Shown here: piece after piece, positions 16,487-25,025 of the stretch
Position numbering within the stretch: position 1 is the first letter of the stretch
Layout: each line of letters begins with the position of its first letter
Assembly: GCA_023428065.1 (NCBI GenBank)
Contig: JAEYZI010000095.1
Location: 1 to 64,000, forward strand
DNA from: Actinomycetes bacterium
GTDB taxonomy: Bacteria > Actinomycetota > Actinomycetes > Actinomycetales > Microbacteriaceae
Length of the DNA: 64,000 nucleotides
Reading direction: 5' to 3'
The notes under the pieces: generated by a model
The model's database searches: none
The model's input: the letters and a program-made list of their open reading frames with translations, nothing else
Told to the model about the DNA's origin: nothing
Program-made: the position numbers and the translations under genes

Positions 16487-16921
16487 ATGCCCCGTTCCGC
16501 GCGTCGCGTCACGACGAGGACCGGCTACCGCGACCGGCACGGCCGGGGACCGCGTTCGGCCATCACCGGACCGCACCTGCCGATGCTGCGGACGCGCCTC
16601 GACTTCTTCGACGCGTGCGTGGCATCCGCGATCGAGTACCTGCGGGCGCTGTGGCCCGAGGAACTCGCGGGCGTGCGCTTCGACGTGGGCGGCTTCCCGC
16701 CCGGCGAGCCGGGACCCGACGGCGTCGACCGCTGGCGCGTCGACCCGCGCACGCGCCGGGTCGTGCTCTACCGGGTGCCGATCCAGCGCCTCGCGCAGCT
16801 GCACCGCGACGACGACTGGCACCGGCGCTCCTACATCGAGAGCTGCGTGTTCCGCGCCGTCGCCGAGTTGCTCGGCAAGGACCCCTGGGACATCGCGCCG
16901 GAGCGCTTCCGCCACTTCTGA
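16487..16921 (+). CDS. zincin-like metallopeptidase family protein, active site not conserved
   Basis: A 144-residue protein of the small metallopeptidase family (zincin_1, formerly DUF1025). The core runs RLDFFDACVASAIEYLRALW, VRFDVGGFPPG, RVVLYRVPIQRLAQ and the C-terminal helix SCVFRAVAELLGKDPWDIAP. Family members with peptidase-like sites carry HExxH in that last helix. Here the equivalent residues are SYIESCVFRAVAELLG, with no histidine pair. It is therefore probably not a protease. It sits divergent from DUF3499, a conserved actinobacterial pairing. Confidence 0.75.
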   Translation: MPRSARRVTTRTGYRDRHGRGPRSAITGPHLPMLRTRLDFFDACVASAIEYLRALWPEELAGVRFDVGGFPPGEPGPDGVDRWRVDPRTRRVVLYRVPIQRLAQLHRDDDWHRRSYIESCVFRAVAELLGKDPWDIAPERFRHF

Positions 16922-16933
16922 GCGGGCTGCCGA

Positions 16934-18559
16934 TCAGGGCCGCACGACGAGTGGGCCGTCGCTCGCGCGCGGCGAGACGACGGGGTACCCGGCGAGCCGT
17001 CCCGGGCCCGCGAAGCTCACCGCCGCGGCGACCCCGTCGGCATCGCGGATGCGGTACGCGGCGCCCGCGGACAGCGGGATCGCGACCGAGCCCGTCGCGG
17101 GTACGTCGAGCGCGAGCTCGCCGCCCCCGCCGAGCGACTCCAGCACGAGGGTGTGGGGCGCGCCGTCCAGCGCGACGGCGACGAGCACGGGCGAGCCGGC
17201 CGCGGCGACCGCGAATGCCGTGTCCCCCGCGAGCGGCGCAGCCGAGGAGAACCACGCGATGTCGGCGGACCCGGGGACGGGGCCCGCATCGCCCGCGGTC
17301 GGCGGCGTGATGGTCGAGGCGCGCGCGGCCGCCACGACGGGCACGTCGGAGCGCACGGAAACCGTGTAGACGCCGTCGGGGAGCGGTTCCTCGCCGAGCT
17401 CGTGGGCCGACGCGAGCGGGGTGTCGCTCACCCCGCCGCCCGCGACGCTCACCTCGAACGACGTCGGCACCCCCTCGGGGTTCGCGGGCGTGAGGCTCAC
17501 CTCGACGCGCGCCACGGTGTCGCCGGGGTTGCCGATGCGGATGACGGCCTCGAGATCGTCGTAGCCCTCGATGCCGAGCGACCCCGCGACGGCCCTGCTG
17601 TCCTGGATGCGCACGCCCGGGATCACGAGCTGCTCGGCGGGCGCGACACCCGGTCCGACGAGGTCGACCCCGCCCGGCTCGATGACGCGGATGATCGAGG
17701 TCTGCAGCCACGCGACGACCTGGCCCCCGCGCGCCTCGACATGCACGACGGGAGACGCCAGGTCGGGGGCGAAGCCGCTGAGCGGCAGCGCGAGCCGGCC
17801 GCCCGCGGGCACCATGATGCCGCTCATCCCGGGGGCGCTCACGCGACCGTCCTCGCCCCACAGCTCGAGCGTGACATCCGCCCGCACCGCGGTCGGGTTG
17901 ACGAGCTGCAGGATGCTCGTGCGGCCGAGGGTCGTGGAACCCGCGGCGATCCACGCGGAGCTCACGGGCTCGGCGCAGGCGGCTGCGGCGAGGCCGCTCA
18001 GCTCGCCCGCTCCGTCGGCGTACTGGCCCTGCGCGGCGGCGACCGCCGCATCCTCCGACGGCACGAGACGCACCGCGACGGGCTCCTGCCCGGCCGAGGA
18101 ACCGGCCGCGTCGCCGCCGAGCAGTGGGATGCGCTGCGTGTCGGCGGGCTGGGAGGGGACGACGACGTCGGGCGCGCCGACCGGGAACACCCGGCCCGCG
18201 TTGCCCCCCGTCTCGTCGCCGAGGCGCAGGAGGGCGCCCGGGCACACCGACAGCAGGTCGGCGGCCTCCGGCTCGACGACGGTTCCGAGCGGTTCGATGC
18301 CCGCCTCGGGCAGCGGCACGAGACCGACCGCCGCGACGACGGCCGCGGCTGCGGCGAGTCCGCCGAGCCCGCGTGCCACGCGCAGCGAGACGACGGTGAC
18401 CCGGCGACCGAGTCCGGGCGAGCGGGGAGCGTCCGGCGGCGGGGCGGTCTCGTCGCCGCCGACGGCCTCGGCGGCCGCCGGCACGGGCTCCGCCGTACTC
18501 GGGTCACCGGCGGGCACGGGGGATGCCGTGCCCGGAGTCGTGAGCTCGTCGTCAGCCAT
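16934..18559 (-). CDS. DUF5719 family membrane-anchored extracellular protein
   Basis: A 541-residue protein with a cytoplasmic acidic/Pro-rich N-terminus (1-50), one membrane helix (LGGLAAAAAVVAAVGLVPLP, about 68-88) and a long beta-rich extracellular domain containing TTLGRTSILQLVNPTAVRAD and WLQTSIIRVIEPGGVD. That order matches DUF5719, encoded in actinobacteria between a glycosyltransferase and the DUF3499 gene. ATG 18559 overlaps the upstream gene by 8 bases. Role unknown; its neighbours suggest cell-envelope glycan work. Confidence 0.85.
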   Translation of the reverse strand: MADDELTTPGTASPVPAGDPSTAEPVPAAAEAVGGDETAPPPDAPRSPGLGRRVTVVSLRVARGLGGLAAAAAVVAAVGLVPLPEAGIEPLGTVVEPEAADLLSVCPGALLRLGDETGGNAGRVFPVGAPDVVVPSQPADTQRIPLLGGDAAGSSAGQEPVAVRLVPSEDAAVAAAQGQYADGAGELSGLAAAACAEPVSSAWIAAGSTTLGRTSILQLVNPTAVRADVTLELWGEDGRVSAPGMSGIMVPAGGRLALPLSGFAPDLASPVVHVEARGGQVVAWLQTSIIRVIEPGGVDLVGPGVAPAEQLVIPGVRIQDSRAVAGSLGIEGYDDLEAVIRIGNPGDTVARVEVSLTPANPEGVPTSFEVSVAGGGVSDTPLASAHELGEEPLPDGVYTVSVRSDVPVVAAARASTITPPTAGDAGPVPGSADIAWFSSAAPLAGDTAFAVAAAGSPVLVAVALDGAPHTLVLESLGGGGELALDVPATGSVAIPLSAGAAYRIRDADGVAAAVSFAGPGRLAGYPVVSPRASDGPLVVRP

Positions 18560-21383
18560 CGCCGTCCTCGTCGAAGGTCGTCGCCGCGGGCTCGTCGAGC
18601 GAGGAGCGGGTCTGCACGACCCGGCGCCGGCGGCGGGTGGGGATCGCGAGCAGGAGCGCGGCGACGAGCACCGACACCTGCACCGCGAGCACGCCGACCC
18701 CGTAGGCGCCTCGATCGGGGTGGGTGAGGTCGACGCGCTCGAGCCCGTCGTAGCTCCACAGCGTTCCATAGCCGCTGTCGCTCGCCGCGGTGATCGTGGG
18801 CGCCGCGTCGAGCGAGGAGACCGCGCGCTCGCGCACGGCGCGGGCCTCCGGCGTCGCGTCGGCCGATTCGGGCGACACGAGCACGAAGGCGACCTGGAAG
18901 CGCTGCAGCTCGTCGGAGGGGTCGTAGCCGCCGCGGGAGGCGAGGTTCCCCGCGAGTTGCGCGAGGTCGATCTCCTCGGGGGTCAGGTGCGTCCGGCCCG
19001 CGTAGAGCGCCGACTGGTCGTCGAGGGTCGTCCCCTCCCCGCGCTCGAGCCGCGCGCCGAGCGAGCCGTCGGGCTGGGGGGTGAGCACGAGGGTCCCGAT
19101 GCCGGGGTCCGCGGCGGCCGCCGCGGAGGCGAGCGCCGGGAGGATGCGGCCGTCGCCCGGGTGGACGGGTGCCGTGCCGGCGAGGGGCGCACCGAGGAGG
19201 GGGGCGACGGCGAGGACCGCGGCGACGACGGCCGCCGCACCCACGGGGACCGCGGCCCGGCGGATCGCGTCGAGCCCCACGACGGCCGCGCCGACGAGCC
19301 CGAGCCAGTAGACGCTCAGCGCGCTCCCGGGCCACGGTCCCGTCACGGCCGCGCCGAGGCTCACGACGTGGAGGTGCCCCGCGATCCATGCGGTCACGAG
19401 ACCACCGGCCGCGATCACGAGGGCGGGGATCGACCGTGCGGCACCGGGGAGGAAGAGCGAGACGAGCGCGAGCGCGGCGAGCGGCGCGAGGAGCACGGCG
19501 GGCACGACGGTCCCCCAGCCCTCGGATGCGAGGCCGAGCGCGTCGAGCAGGCCGTGCCATCCGGCCGAGTCCGCGTCGGGGATCCCGATGAGCAACGCCC
19601 AGCCGCTCGACGGCGTGTACGGCAGCACGACGCCGGGGTCGGCGAGTGCGGCGAGCGGGGAGCCCCGGCGGATGGCGTCGACGACGAGGGGCGCGAAGAG
19701 CGCGATCGCCGGGAGCGGCACGCCGATCGTGCGCACGAAGCCGCGCGGGCGCGCGAAGGCCCAGGCCACGACGCCGAGGAGCAGCACGGGCGCCACGACG
19801 GGGGCGGCCGCGGCGATCGCGGCGAACAGGAGAGCGGCGGCGGATGCGGCGCTCCACGACCGCGCCCCCTCGATGAGCGCGAGCACGAACCACGGGAGCA
19901 GCAGATGCACGAGCACGGCGCCGATGCGGCCCTCGCCGAGGGCGTCGAGGAAGGGGGGCGCGGCCGCCCACAGGATGGCGGCGGCGACGGGCGGCCAGAC
20001 GCGCTCGGAGAGCCGCGTGGCGGCCCACCAGGCGCCGAGCGCCGCGAAGGGCAGCGCCGTGAGCCACAGCAGCACGATCGAGAAGGACGGGTCCCACCAG
20101 GTGGCCGAGCCGAGGAGCGCCCACAGCACGGTCGCGGGATCGGCGGCGCCGAGGAATCCGACGCCGATCTCCCGCCAGCCCCAGCCGACGCGCGACCACA
20201 GCTCGCTCACGTTCGAGGCGAACGGGACGAGGCCGCCCCCTTCGAGCGTGGTCGCGCCGAGGAGGGGCCAGAACACCACGGCCCCCGCGGCGACGGTCGC
20301 CGCGACGACCCACGTGCCGCCCCCGAGGAAGGAGGCGCGCACGAGGTCGCGTTCGCGTCCCGCGCGGTCGTCGGCACGGTCCCGTTCGTGGGCGCGGTGC
20401 TCGCGGAGCGCGGCCCCGCGCATGCGCAGGGGGGCGATCGCCCGCCAACCGGCGGTGCGCGCCCGGCGCAGGCGCGACCGCGCGCCGGGCACGGTGGGGT
20501 CGACGAGAGCGCGCAGGGCGGCGGAGAGCTCGCCGGGCACGGCACCGGGCCGCTTCGCGAGCAACTGGACGACGATGCGCACGAGGGCGAGGGGCAGGAG
20601 GGCGAGCCAGTGGATCGGGAGGGCGGCCACGGGCGCGTACACGAAGCGCCGGTGCAGCTGCGCGCTGCGCGCGACACGGTGGCGCACGCGGGGGCTCGCG
20701 GGTCGCTTGCGGCCGACGTCCTCGGGTCGGCGGGCGCGCTCCACGCGCGCGTCCGGCACGCGCACGACGCGGTGCCCCGCGAGCCGCGCCCGGATGCCGA
20801 GGTCGAGTCCCGCGTCCCTCGAGGGCAGGCCCGCATCGAGTCCGTCGAGCGCCTGCCACACGGGGCGACGCACGAGCGCCCCGTCGACGGCGACCGCGAG
20901 CACGTCGGTGACGCCGTCGTACTGCGCCTGGTCGAGCTCGTCGTCGACGAGGGCGACGGTCGCCCCGAGGCGCGACACCGTCTCACCGTAGGAGCGCAGG
21001 CGCGCGTGGTCGTCGGGGTCGACGAGCTTGGGGCCCGCGACGGCGACGGATGGCGCGACCTCGACCGCCGCGAGGAGGGCGCGCAGCGCATCCGGCTCGG
21101 GCGCCGAGTCGGCGCGCAGGAGCCAGAGCCATTCGGCGGGGCTCTCCGCGGGCGGCGCGGCGCGCAGGGCGCGCGCGACGCCCACGCCGAAGGTGCCCCC
21201 GGTCGCGGTGACGACCTGCGTGACCCCCGCCGCCTCGAGCGCCTCGGTGCGGAAGGCGGTCGTGGGCTCGGCGACGACGACGAGCGCATCGGGTCGACGG
21301 GTCTGCGCGGCGAGCGCCGCGAGGGTGCCGTCGAGCCAGCGTTCGCCGTCCTGGACGACGAGGATCGCGGTGACTCTGGGCAT
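18552..21383 (-). CDS. large glycosyltransferase-2 / multipass membrane protein
   Basis: A 943-residue fusion. Residues 1-230 are a GT2 (GT-A) domain: VTAILVVQDGERWLDGTLAA, WLWLLRADSAPEPDAL and a DGALVRRPVW segment. From ~245 the protein is a membrane domain with about a dozen helices, then an extracytoplasmic portion (about 690-890) and a final helix before a basic tail. It probably transfers a sugar on a lipid carrier and acts outside. ATG 21383 is chosen because TAGCGT lies 7 bases upstream (leaderless); an in-frame GTG at 21392 is the alternative. It is coupled to DUF5719 by an 8-base overlap. Confidence 0.88.
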   Translation of the reverse strand: MPRVTAILVVQDGERWLDGTLAALAAQTRRPDALVVVAEPTTAFRTEALEAAGVTQVVTATGGTFGVGVARALRAAPPAESPAEWLWLLRADSAPEPDALRALLAAVEVAPSVAVAGPKLVDPDDHARLRSYGETVSRLGATVALVDDELDQAQYDGVTDVLAVAVDGALVRRPVWQALDGLDAGLPSRDAGLDLGIRARLAGHRVVRVPDARVERARRPEDVGRKRPASPRVRHRVARSAQLHRRFVYAPVAALPIHWLALLPLALVRIVVQLLAKRPGAVPGELSAALRALVDPTVPGARSRLRRARTAGWRAIAPLRMRGAALREHRAHERDRADDRAGRERDLVRASFLGGGTWVVAATVAAGAVVFWPLLGATTLEGGGLVPFASNVSELWSRVGWGWREIGVGFLGAADPATVLWALLGSATWWDPSFSIVLLWLTALPFAALGAWWAATRLSERVWPPVAAAILWAAAPPFLDALGEGRIGAVLVHLLLPWFVLALIEGARSWSAASAAALLFAAIAAAAPVVAPVLLLGVVAWAFARPRGFVRTIGVPLPAIALFAPLVVDAIRRGSPLAALADPGVVLPYTPSSGWALLIGIPDADSAGWHGLLDALGLASEGWGTVVPAVLLAPLAALALVSLFLPGAARSIPALVIAAGGLVTAWIAGHLHVVSLGAAVTGPWPGSALSVYWLGLVGAAVVGLDAIRRAAVPVGAAAVVAAVLAVAPLLGAPLAGTAPVHPGDGRILPALASAAAAADPGIGTLVLTPQPDGSLGARLERGEGTTLDDQSALYAGRTHLTPEEIDLAQLAGNLASRGGYDPSDELQRFQVAFVLVSPESADATPEARAVRERAVSSLDAAPTITAASDSGYGTLWSYDGLERVDLTHPDRGAYGVGVLAVQVSVLVAALLLAIPTRRRRRVVQTRSSLDEPAATTFDEDGDG

Positions 21384-21390
21384 CCCTCCC

Positions 21391-21396
21391 ACGCTA
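21391..21396 (-). promoter_or_regulatory. -10 box, leaderless GT2 membrane gene
   Basis: TAGCGT on the minus strand with 7 bases to ATG 21383; it supports that start. Confidence 0.45.
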
Positions 21397-21460
21397 TGCG
21401 CGGGTCAGCGGATGCGGCGGTACGCCACGCGCTTCCGCGCGCACGGGAGGCGTCGCGCGA

Positions 21461-21790
21461 CTACGCCGTACGACCGCGGCGGAGCTTGCGACGCTCGCGC
21501 TCGGAGAGCCCGCCCCAGATGCCGAAGCGCTCGTCGTTCTCGAGCGCGTACTCGAGGCACTGGGCGCGCACCGAGCACCCCGTGCAGATGCGCTTGGCGT
21601 CGCGAGTCGAGCCGCCCTTCTCGGGGAAGAACGCCTCGGGGTCGGTCTGGGCGCACAGCGCGTCGGTCTGCCACGCGAGGGGGTTGTCGTCGTCCTCGAT
21701 CGTCGCGGGACGCAGGCCCGGCATGCCGAGGCGGACGGGGTCGACGAACCAGTCTTCGGGGACCGAGGGACGATATTCATTCCTCGTCAT
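21461..21790 (-). CDS. WhiB-family iron-sulfur regulator
   Basis: A 109-residue Wbl protein. Four cysteines lie in C-x22-C-x2-C-x5-C (LCAQTDPEAFF, RICTGC, AQCLEYAL), ligands for a 4Fe-4S cluster. The turn FGIWGGLSERERRKLRRGR follows, giving the beta-turn and basic DNA-contact tail. It resembles the WhiB2/WhmD branch, linked to septation and division, and its position near manB and GT/DUF5719 fits that branch. GGGAGGG precedes ATG 21790; an upstream in-frame GTG at 21811 lacks a site. Confidence 0.95.
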   Translation of the reverse strand: MTRNEYRPSVPEDWFVDPVRLGMPGLRPATIEDDDNPLAWQTDALCAQTDPEAFFPEKGGSTRDAKRICTGCSVRAQCLEYALENDERFGIWGGLSERERRKLRRGRTA

Positions 21791-21831
21791 TTCGCCCTCC
21801 CCTCGCGACACCGGCCGTCACGTTCCTGCTA

Positions 21832-21860
21832 ATTACACTCGTGTCATTCCGCCGCGTCAA
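21832..21860 (-). promoter_or_regulatory. whiB promoter
   Basis: TTGACG (21855-21860) and TGTAAT (21832-21837) with exactly 17 bases between them, read on the minus strand. This is the best -35/-10 pair seen in the window, with a ~35-base leader to ATG 21790. Confidence 0.7.
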
Positions 21861-21924
21861 GTCGCGGAATCGTACCGGCCGCACCCCCGGGCGTGTCGCG
21901 ACGCGCCGGGCTCGAAGATGTCGA

Positions 21925-22893
21925 TCAAGTCTCGACGTTCGCGGTGCGGGCGGCCCACGCGCTCGCGACCATCTCGTCGAGCGTGTGCCGCATCCGCCAG
22001 TCGAGATCGCGCGCGGCGAGCTCCCCCGACGCGACGATGCGCGCGGGATCCCCGGGTCGGCGCGGGCCGATCTCGGGCGCGAAGTCGATGCGCGTGACGC
22101 GCGCGACGGCGTCCATGATCTGGCGGACGGATGCGCCCTCGCCGCTGCCGAGGTTGTAGGCGGGCTCGAGCGCGCGGCCCTCCGCGAGCGCGCGCGCGGC
22201 CGCGACGTGGGCGAGCGCGAGATCGGCCACGTGCAGGTAGTCGCGCACGTTCGTGCCGTCGGGAGTCGGGTAGTCGTCGCCGTTGATGCGCGGCGTGCGC
22301 CCCTCGACGAGCGCGTCGAAGACGAGCGGGAAGAGGTTGTGCGGGCTCGTGTCGTACACCTCGGGGTAGCCGGATCCCACGACGTTGAAGTACCGCAGGG
22401 AGGTGTGGCGCAGCCCCGCGGCGACGCCCTGGTCGCGCAGCAGCCACTCGCCGATGAGCTTCGACTCGCCGTACGGCGAGGTGGGGTTCTTGGGGGTGCC
22501 CTCGGTCACGAGGTCCTGGTCGGTGTCGCCGTACACCGCCGCCGACGACGAGAACACGATCTTGTCGACGCCGGCATCGGCCATGGCGGCGAGGAGGATG
22601 CGCGTGCCCTCGACGTTCTGCTCGTAGGTGTGCAGCGGACGCTCCACCGAGACGCCCGCGTACTTGAAGCCCGCGACGTGCACGACGCCCTCGACGCCGT
22701 GGCCGTGCAGCACCTCGAGCAGGAGCCGCCCGTCGAGGATCGTGCCCTCGAAGAAGGGCACGCCGACGGGGACGAACTCCCGATGACCGCTCGAGAGGTC
22801 GTCGACGACGACCGCGCCGAGGCCGGCCTCCTGCAGCGCGCGCACCACGTGCGCGCCGATGTAGCCGGCGCCGCCGGTCACGAGCCACGTCAT
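21925..22893 (-). CDS. galE: UDP-glucose 4-epimerase
   Basis: A 322-residue extended SDR enzyme interconverting UDP-glucose and UDP-galactose with NAD. The Rossmann motif is TGGAGYIG (6-13), the catalytic set is SSSAAVYG and YGESK near residue 140, and the substrate loop is LRYFNVVGSG. The pattern RPGDPARIVAS near the end is typical of GalE. ATG 22893 follows a leaderless TAGCCT box by 6 bases. It could supply galactose to the polysaccharide locus. Confidence 0.94.
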   Translation of the reverse strand: MTWLVTGGAGYIGAHVVRALQEAGLGAVVVDDLSSGHREFVPVGVPFFEGTILDGRLLLEVLHGHGVEGVVHVAGFKYAGVSVERPLHTYEQNVEGTRILLAAMADAGVDKIVFSSSAAVYGDTDQDLVTEGTPKNPTSPYGESKLIGEWLLRDQGVAAGLRHTSLRYFNVVGSGYPEVYDTSPHNLFPLVFDALVEGRTPRINGDDYPTPDGTNVRDYLHVADLALAHVAAARALAEGRALEPAYNLGSGEGASVRQIMDAVARVTRIDFAPEIGPRRPGDPARIVASGELAARDLDWRMRHTLDEMVASAWAARTANVET

Positions 22894-22899
22894 GACGAC

Positions 22900-22905
22900 A
22901 GGCTA
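22900..22905 (-). promoter_or_regulatory. -10 box, leaderless galE mRNA
   Basis: TAGCCT on the minus strand with 6 bases to ATG 22893. Confidence 0.5.
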
Positions 22906-22915
22906 GTGGGCGCCG

Positions 22916-23017
22916 TCAGATGCGGGCTGTGCGACGGCCCTCGCGCACGACGGCGGCGACGCTTCCGGCGACGCCGGCCGCGGCGAGGCCGCCCAGGATG
23001 AGCATGAGAAGGATCAT
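22916..23017 (-). CDS. 33-residue single-helix membrane peptide
   Basis: MILLMLILGGLAAAGVAGSV begins the peptide, which ends in a basic tail (REGRRTARI). A hydrophobic helix with a positive cytoplasmic end is what small membrane proteins look like, and codon use matches the neighbours. No clear ribosome site. It lies between galE and the divergent regulator gene. Function unknown. Confidence 0.5.
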   Translation of the reverse strand: MILLMLILGGLAAAGVAGSVAAVVREGRRTARI

Positions 23018-23034
23018 GGCAGGAAATCTACGAC

Positions 23035-23063
23035 TTGGCGGAAAGCGCCACGAGTGGCATGAT
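23035..23063 (+). promoter_or_regulatory. promoter and possible operator of the GlxA-type gene
   Basis: TTGGCG (23035-23040) and CATGAT (23058-23063) are spaced by 17 bases. Within the spacer, TGGCG-gaaag-CGCCA and GCCAC-GA-GTGGC form two overlapping inverted repeats, which could be an autoregulatory site. Confidence 0.4.
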
Positions 23064-23099
23064 CGACACACGTCGTACAGAAGCTGCCAAGGAGTCCGG

Positions 23100-24053
23100 A
23101 TGCTCACGAAGGTCGTCTGCCTCGCCCTGCCGGGCACCGCCCCGTTCGAGTTCGGGGTCGTGTGCGAGGTGTTCGGGATCGACCGCAGCGAGATGGGCGG
23201 ACCGCGCTTCGAGTTCGCGATCGCGACCGCGGATCCCGGGCCGGTCATGACGAGCCTCGGGTTCCCGATGATCATCGAGAACGACCTCTCCGTCGCCGCC
23301 GACGCCGACCTGGTCGCCGTGCCGGCGCACACCATCGGCCCCGTCGACGAGCGCTACCTCGAGGTCATCCGCGAGGCGGAGGCACGCGGCGCGTGGGTGC
23401 TGAGCGTGTGCTCGGGCGCGTTCGTGCTCGCGCAGGCGGGCGTGCTCGACGGGCGCCGCGCGACGACGCACTGGATGCACACCGACCGCCTCGCGCGCGA
23501 CTATCCGGCCACCGAGGTCGACCCCGACGTGCTGTTCGTTCAGGACGGCAAGGTCGTCACGGGCGCCGGCACCGCCGCGGGCATCGACGCCGCGCTGCAC
23601 ATCGTGCGCGAGGAGTACGGCGCCGCCGCCACCAACGTCATCGCCCGGCGCATGGTCGTGCCGCCGCAGCGGGACGGCGGCCAGTCGCAGTACATCCCGA
23701 CACCCGTGCCGGAGTGCCGCACCGACAGCTTCGCGCTCGTCATCGAGTGGATGCTCGAGCACCTCGACCAGGACCTCACGGTCGATCAACTCGCGCGCCG
23801 CGCCCTCATGTCGGGCCGCACCTTCGCGCGCCGCTTCCGCGCCGAGACGGGCACGACGCCCGCCGCGTGGCTCAACCGTCAGCGCATCCTCCGGGCGCAG
23901 ACCGAGCTCGAGCAGACGGATGACGGGCTCGAGCAGATCGCGCAGCGCTCGGGCTTCGGCACGGCCGCCGTCATGCGGCACCACTTCCTCAAGGTGCTCG
24001 GCACGACGCCGACCGCCTACCGTCGCGCCTTCGGCGAGCGCGCGGCGGGCTGA
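23100..24053 (+). CDS. GlxA-type transcriptional regulator (DJ-1/PfpI + AraC)
   Basis: A 317-residue regulator. Residues 1-175 form a DJ-1/PfpI (class I glutamine amidotransferase-like) domain with the nucleophile elbow LSVCSGAFVLAQAG (Cys near 103). Residues ~215-317 form an AraC-type double HTH: DLTVDQLARRALMSGRTFAR and QIAQRSGFGTAAVMRHHF, ending TTPTAYRRAF. This fusion is the FtrA/GlxA family, which senses small metabolites. AAGGAG lies 6 bases before ATG 23100. The target genes are not evident. Confidence 0.94.
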   Translation: MLTKVVCLALPGTAPFEFGVVCEVFGIDRSEMGGPRFEFAIATADPGPVMTSLGFPMIIENDLSVAADADLVAVPAHTIGPVDERYLEVIREAEARGAWVLSVCSGAFVLAQAGVLDGRRATTHWMHTDRLARDYPATEVDPDVLFVQDGKVVTGAGTAAGIDAALHIVREEYGAAATNVIARRMVVPPQRDGGQSQYIPTPVPECRTDSFALVIEWMLEHLDQDLTVDQLARRALMSGRTFARRFRAETGTTPAAWLNRQRILRAQTELEQTDDGLEQIAQRSGFGTAAVMRHHFLKVLGTTPTAYRRAFGERAAG

Positions 24054-24080
24054 GCCGTCCGGCGGCCCGGCCGAGGCGGA

Positions 24081-24269
24081 TCACGCCGCCAGGTGGTCGC
24101 CGATGTTCTCGACGATCGCCGACACGAGCGCGAGTTCCCGCTTTTCCCAGACGAACAGCGCGCCCGACTCGGCGTCGTACCACCCCTGCACGAGGAGCGA
24201 ACCCCACTCCGTTCCGACGCACAGCACGCTGCCTCCCGGCTCCGGGGGCAGCGTGACGGCCACGGTCAC
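24081..24269 (-). CDS. small conserved-looking protein of unknown function
   Basis: A 62-residue frame beginning MTVAVTLPPEPGGSVLCVGT and ending VSAIVENIGDHLAA. It has alternating beta-like segments and a closing amphipathic helix, and third positions are strongly G/C, all suggesting a real gene. GTG 24269 is the only start after an in-frame stop. It converges on the regulator gene with 27 bases between. No family recognised. Confidence 0.5.
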   Translation of the reverse strand: MTVAVTLPPEPGGSVLCVGTEWGSLLVQGWYDAESGALFVWEKRELALVSAIVENIGDHLAA

Positions 24270-24404
24270 GCCCTCGACCGAGGCGGGACGCGCATCCGGA
24301 ATGAGGCGCGCTCAGCAACGATTCCGCATCGATCGCGACGGGCGCGACGCCTCCGTCGTCACCGCGGGCCGTCGTCGCACGACGGGCTCTGTCAGGATGG
24401 GAGG

Positions 24405-25025
24405 GTGACCGATGACGACCGCGCGGCGACCGCGAGCACCCGCGGGGAGGACTACGCCGCGCGCCTCGAACGGCTCCAGAACAAGTGGTGGAAGCGCGCG
24501 CTCGACGTCCAGCGTCCCTACCGCTGGAACATCCGCCGCTGGGATCTCGGCCGCGCCCTCGACGTCGGCTGCGGCAACGGCCGCAACCTCATCTCGCTGC
24601 CCGCGGGGTCGGTGGGCGTCGATCACAACCCCGCGCTCGTCGCGGCGGCGCGGCGACGAGGCTGCGAGGCCTACACCGACGAGGAGTTCTTCGCGCGACC
24701 AGAGCTCTGCCGCCCCGCGTCCTACGACGGGCTGCTCGCCTCGCACCTCATCGAGCACCTGAGCCCGGCCGACGCGCGCCGCATCCTCGGCTCCTACCTG
24801 CCGTGCATCCGCCCCGGCGGGCGCGTGCTCTTCATCACCCCCCAGGAGCGAGGCCACGCGTCCGACCCGACCCACGTCGCGTTCAGCGACCACGCGGCGC
24901 TCGTCGCGCTCGCCGACGATCTCGGGATCGTCGTCGACCGGACCTACTCGTTCCCGTTCCCCCGCGGCTTCGGGGCCGTCTTCATCTACAACGAGTTCGT
25001 GCTCGCGGGGCGCATCCCCGGGTGA
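24405..25025 (+). CDS. class I SAM-dependent methyltransferase
   Basis: A 206-residue methyltransferase. SAM motif I is ALDVGCGNGRNL (about 51-62), motif II acidic residue in VGVDHNPALV, and the ASHLIEHLSPADAR stretch resembles motif IV. The C-terminus holds PQERGHASDPTHV and FPRGFGAVFIYNEF. GTG 24405 follows GGATGGGAGG directly; CAGGAT may be a -10, making the mRNA leaderless. It ends one base before the manA stop on the other strand. Substrate unknown. Confidence 0.85.
   Translation: MTDDDRAATASTRGEDYAARLERLQNKWWKRALDVQRPYRWNIRRWDLGRALDVGCGNGRNLISLPAGSVGVDHNPALVAAARRRGCEAYTDEEFFARPELCRPASYDGLLASHLIEHLSPADARRILGSYLPCIRPGGRVLFITPQERGHASDPTHVAFSDHAALVALADDLGIVVDRTYSFPFPRGFGAVFIYNEFVLAGRIPG

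Noticed and set aside
17571..22097. Very long plus-strand open frame (about 1500 codons) opposite DUF5719, the GT2 membrane gene and WhiB
   Set aside because: It is rich in Arg, Gly and Pro with no motifs, and lies opposite genes with clear families. High GC makes stop codons rare in such shadow frames.
24300..24404. Small plus-strand frame before the methyltransferase
   Set aside because: It is Arg/Gly-rich and without start signals; the GTG at 24405 has a proper Shine-Dalgarno sequence.
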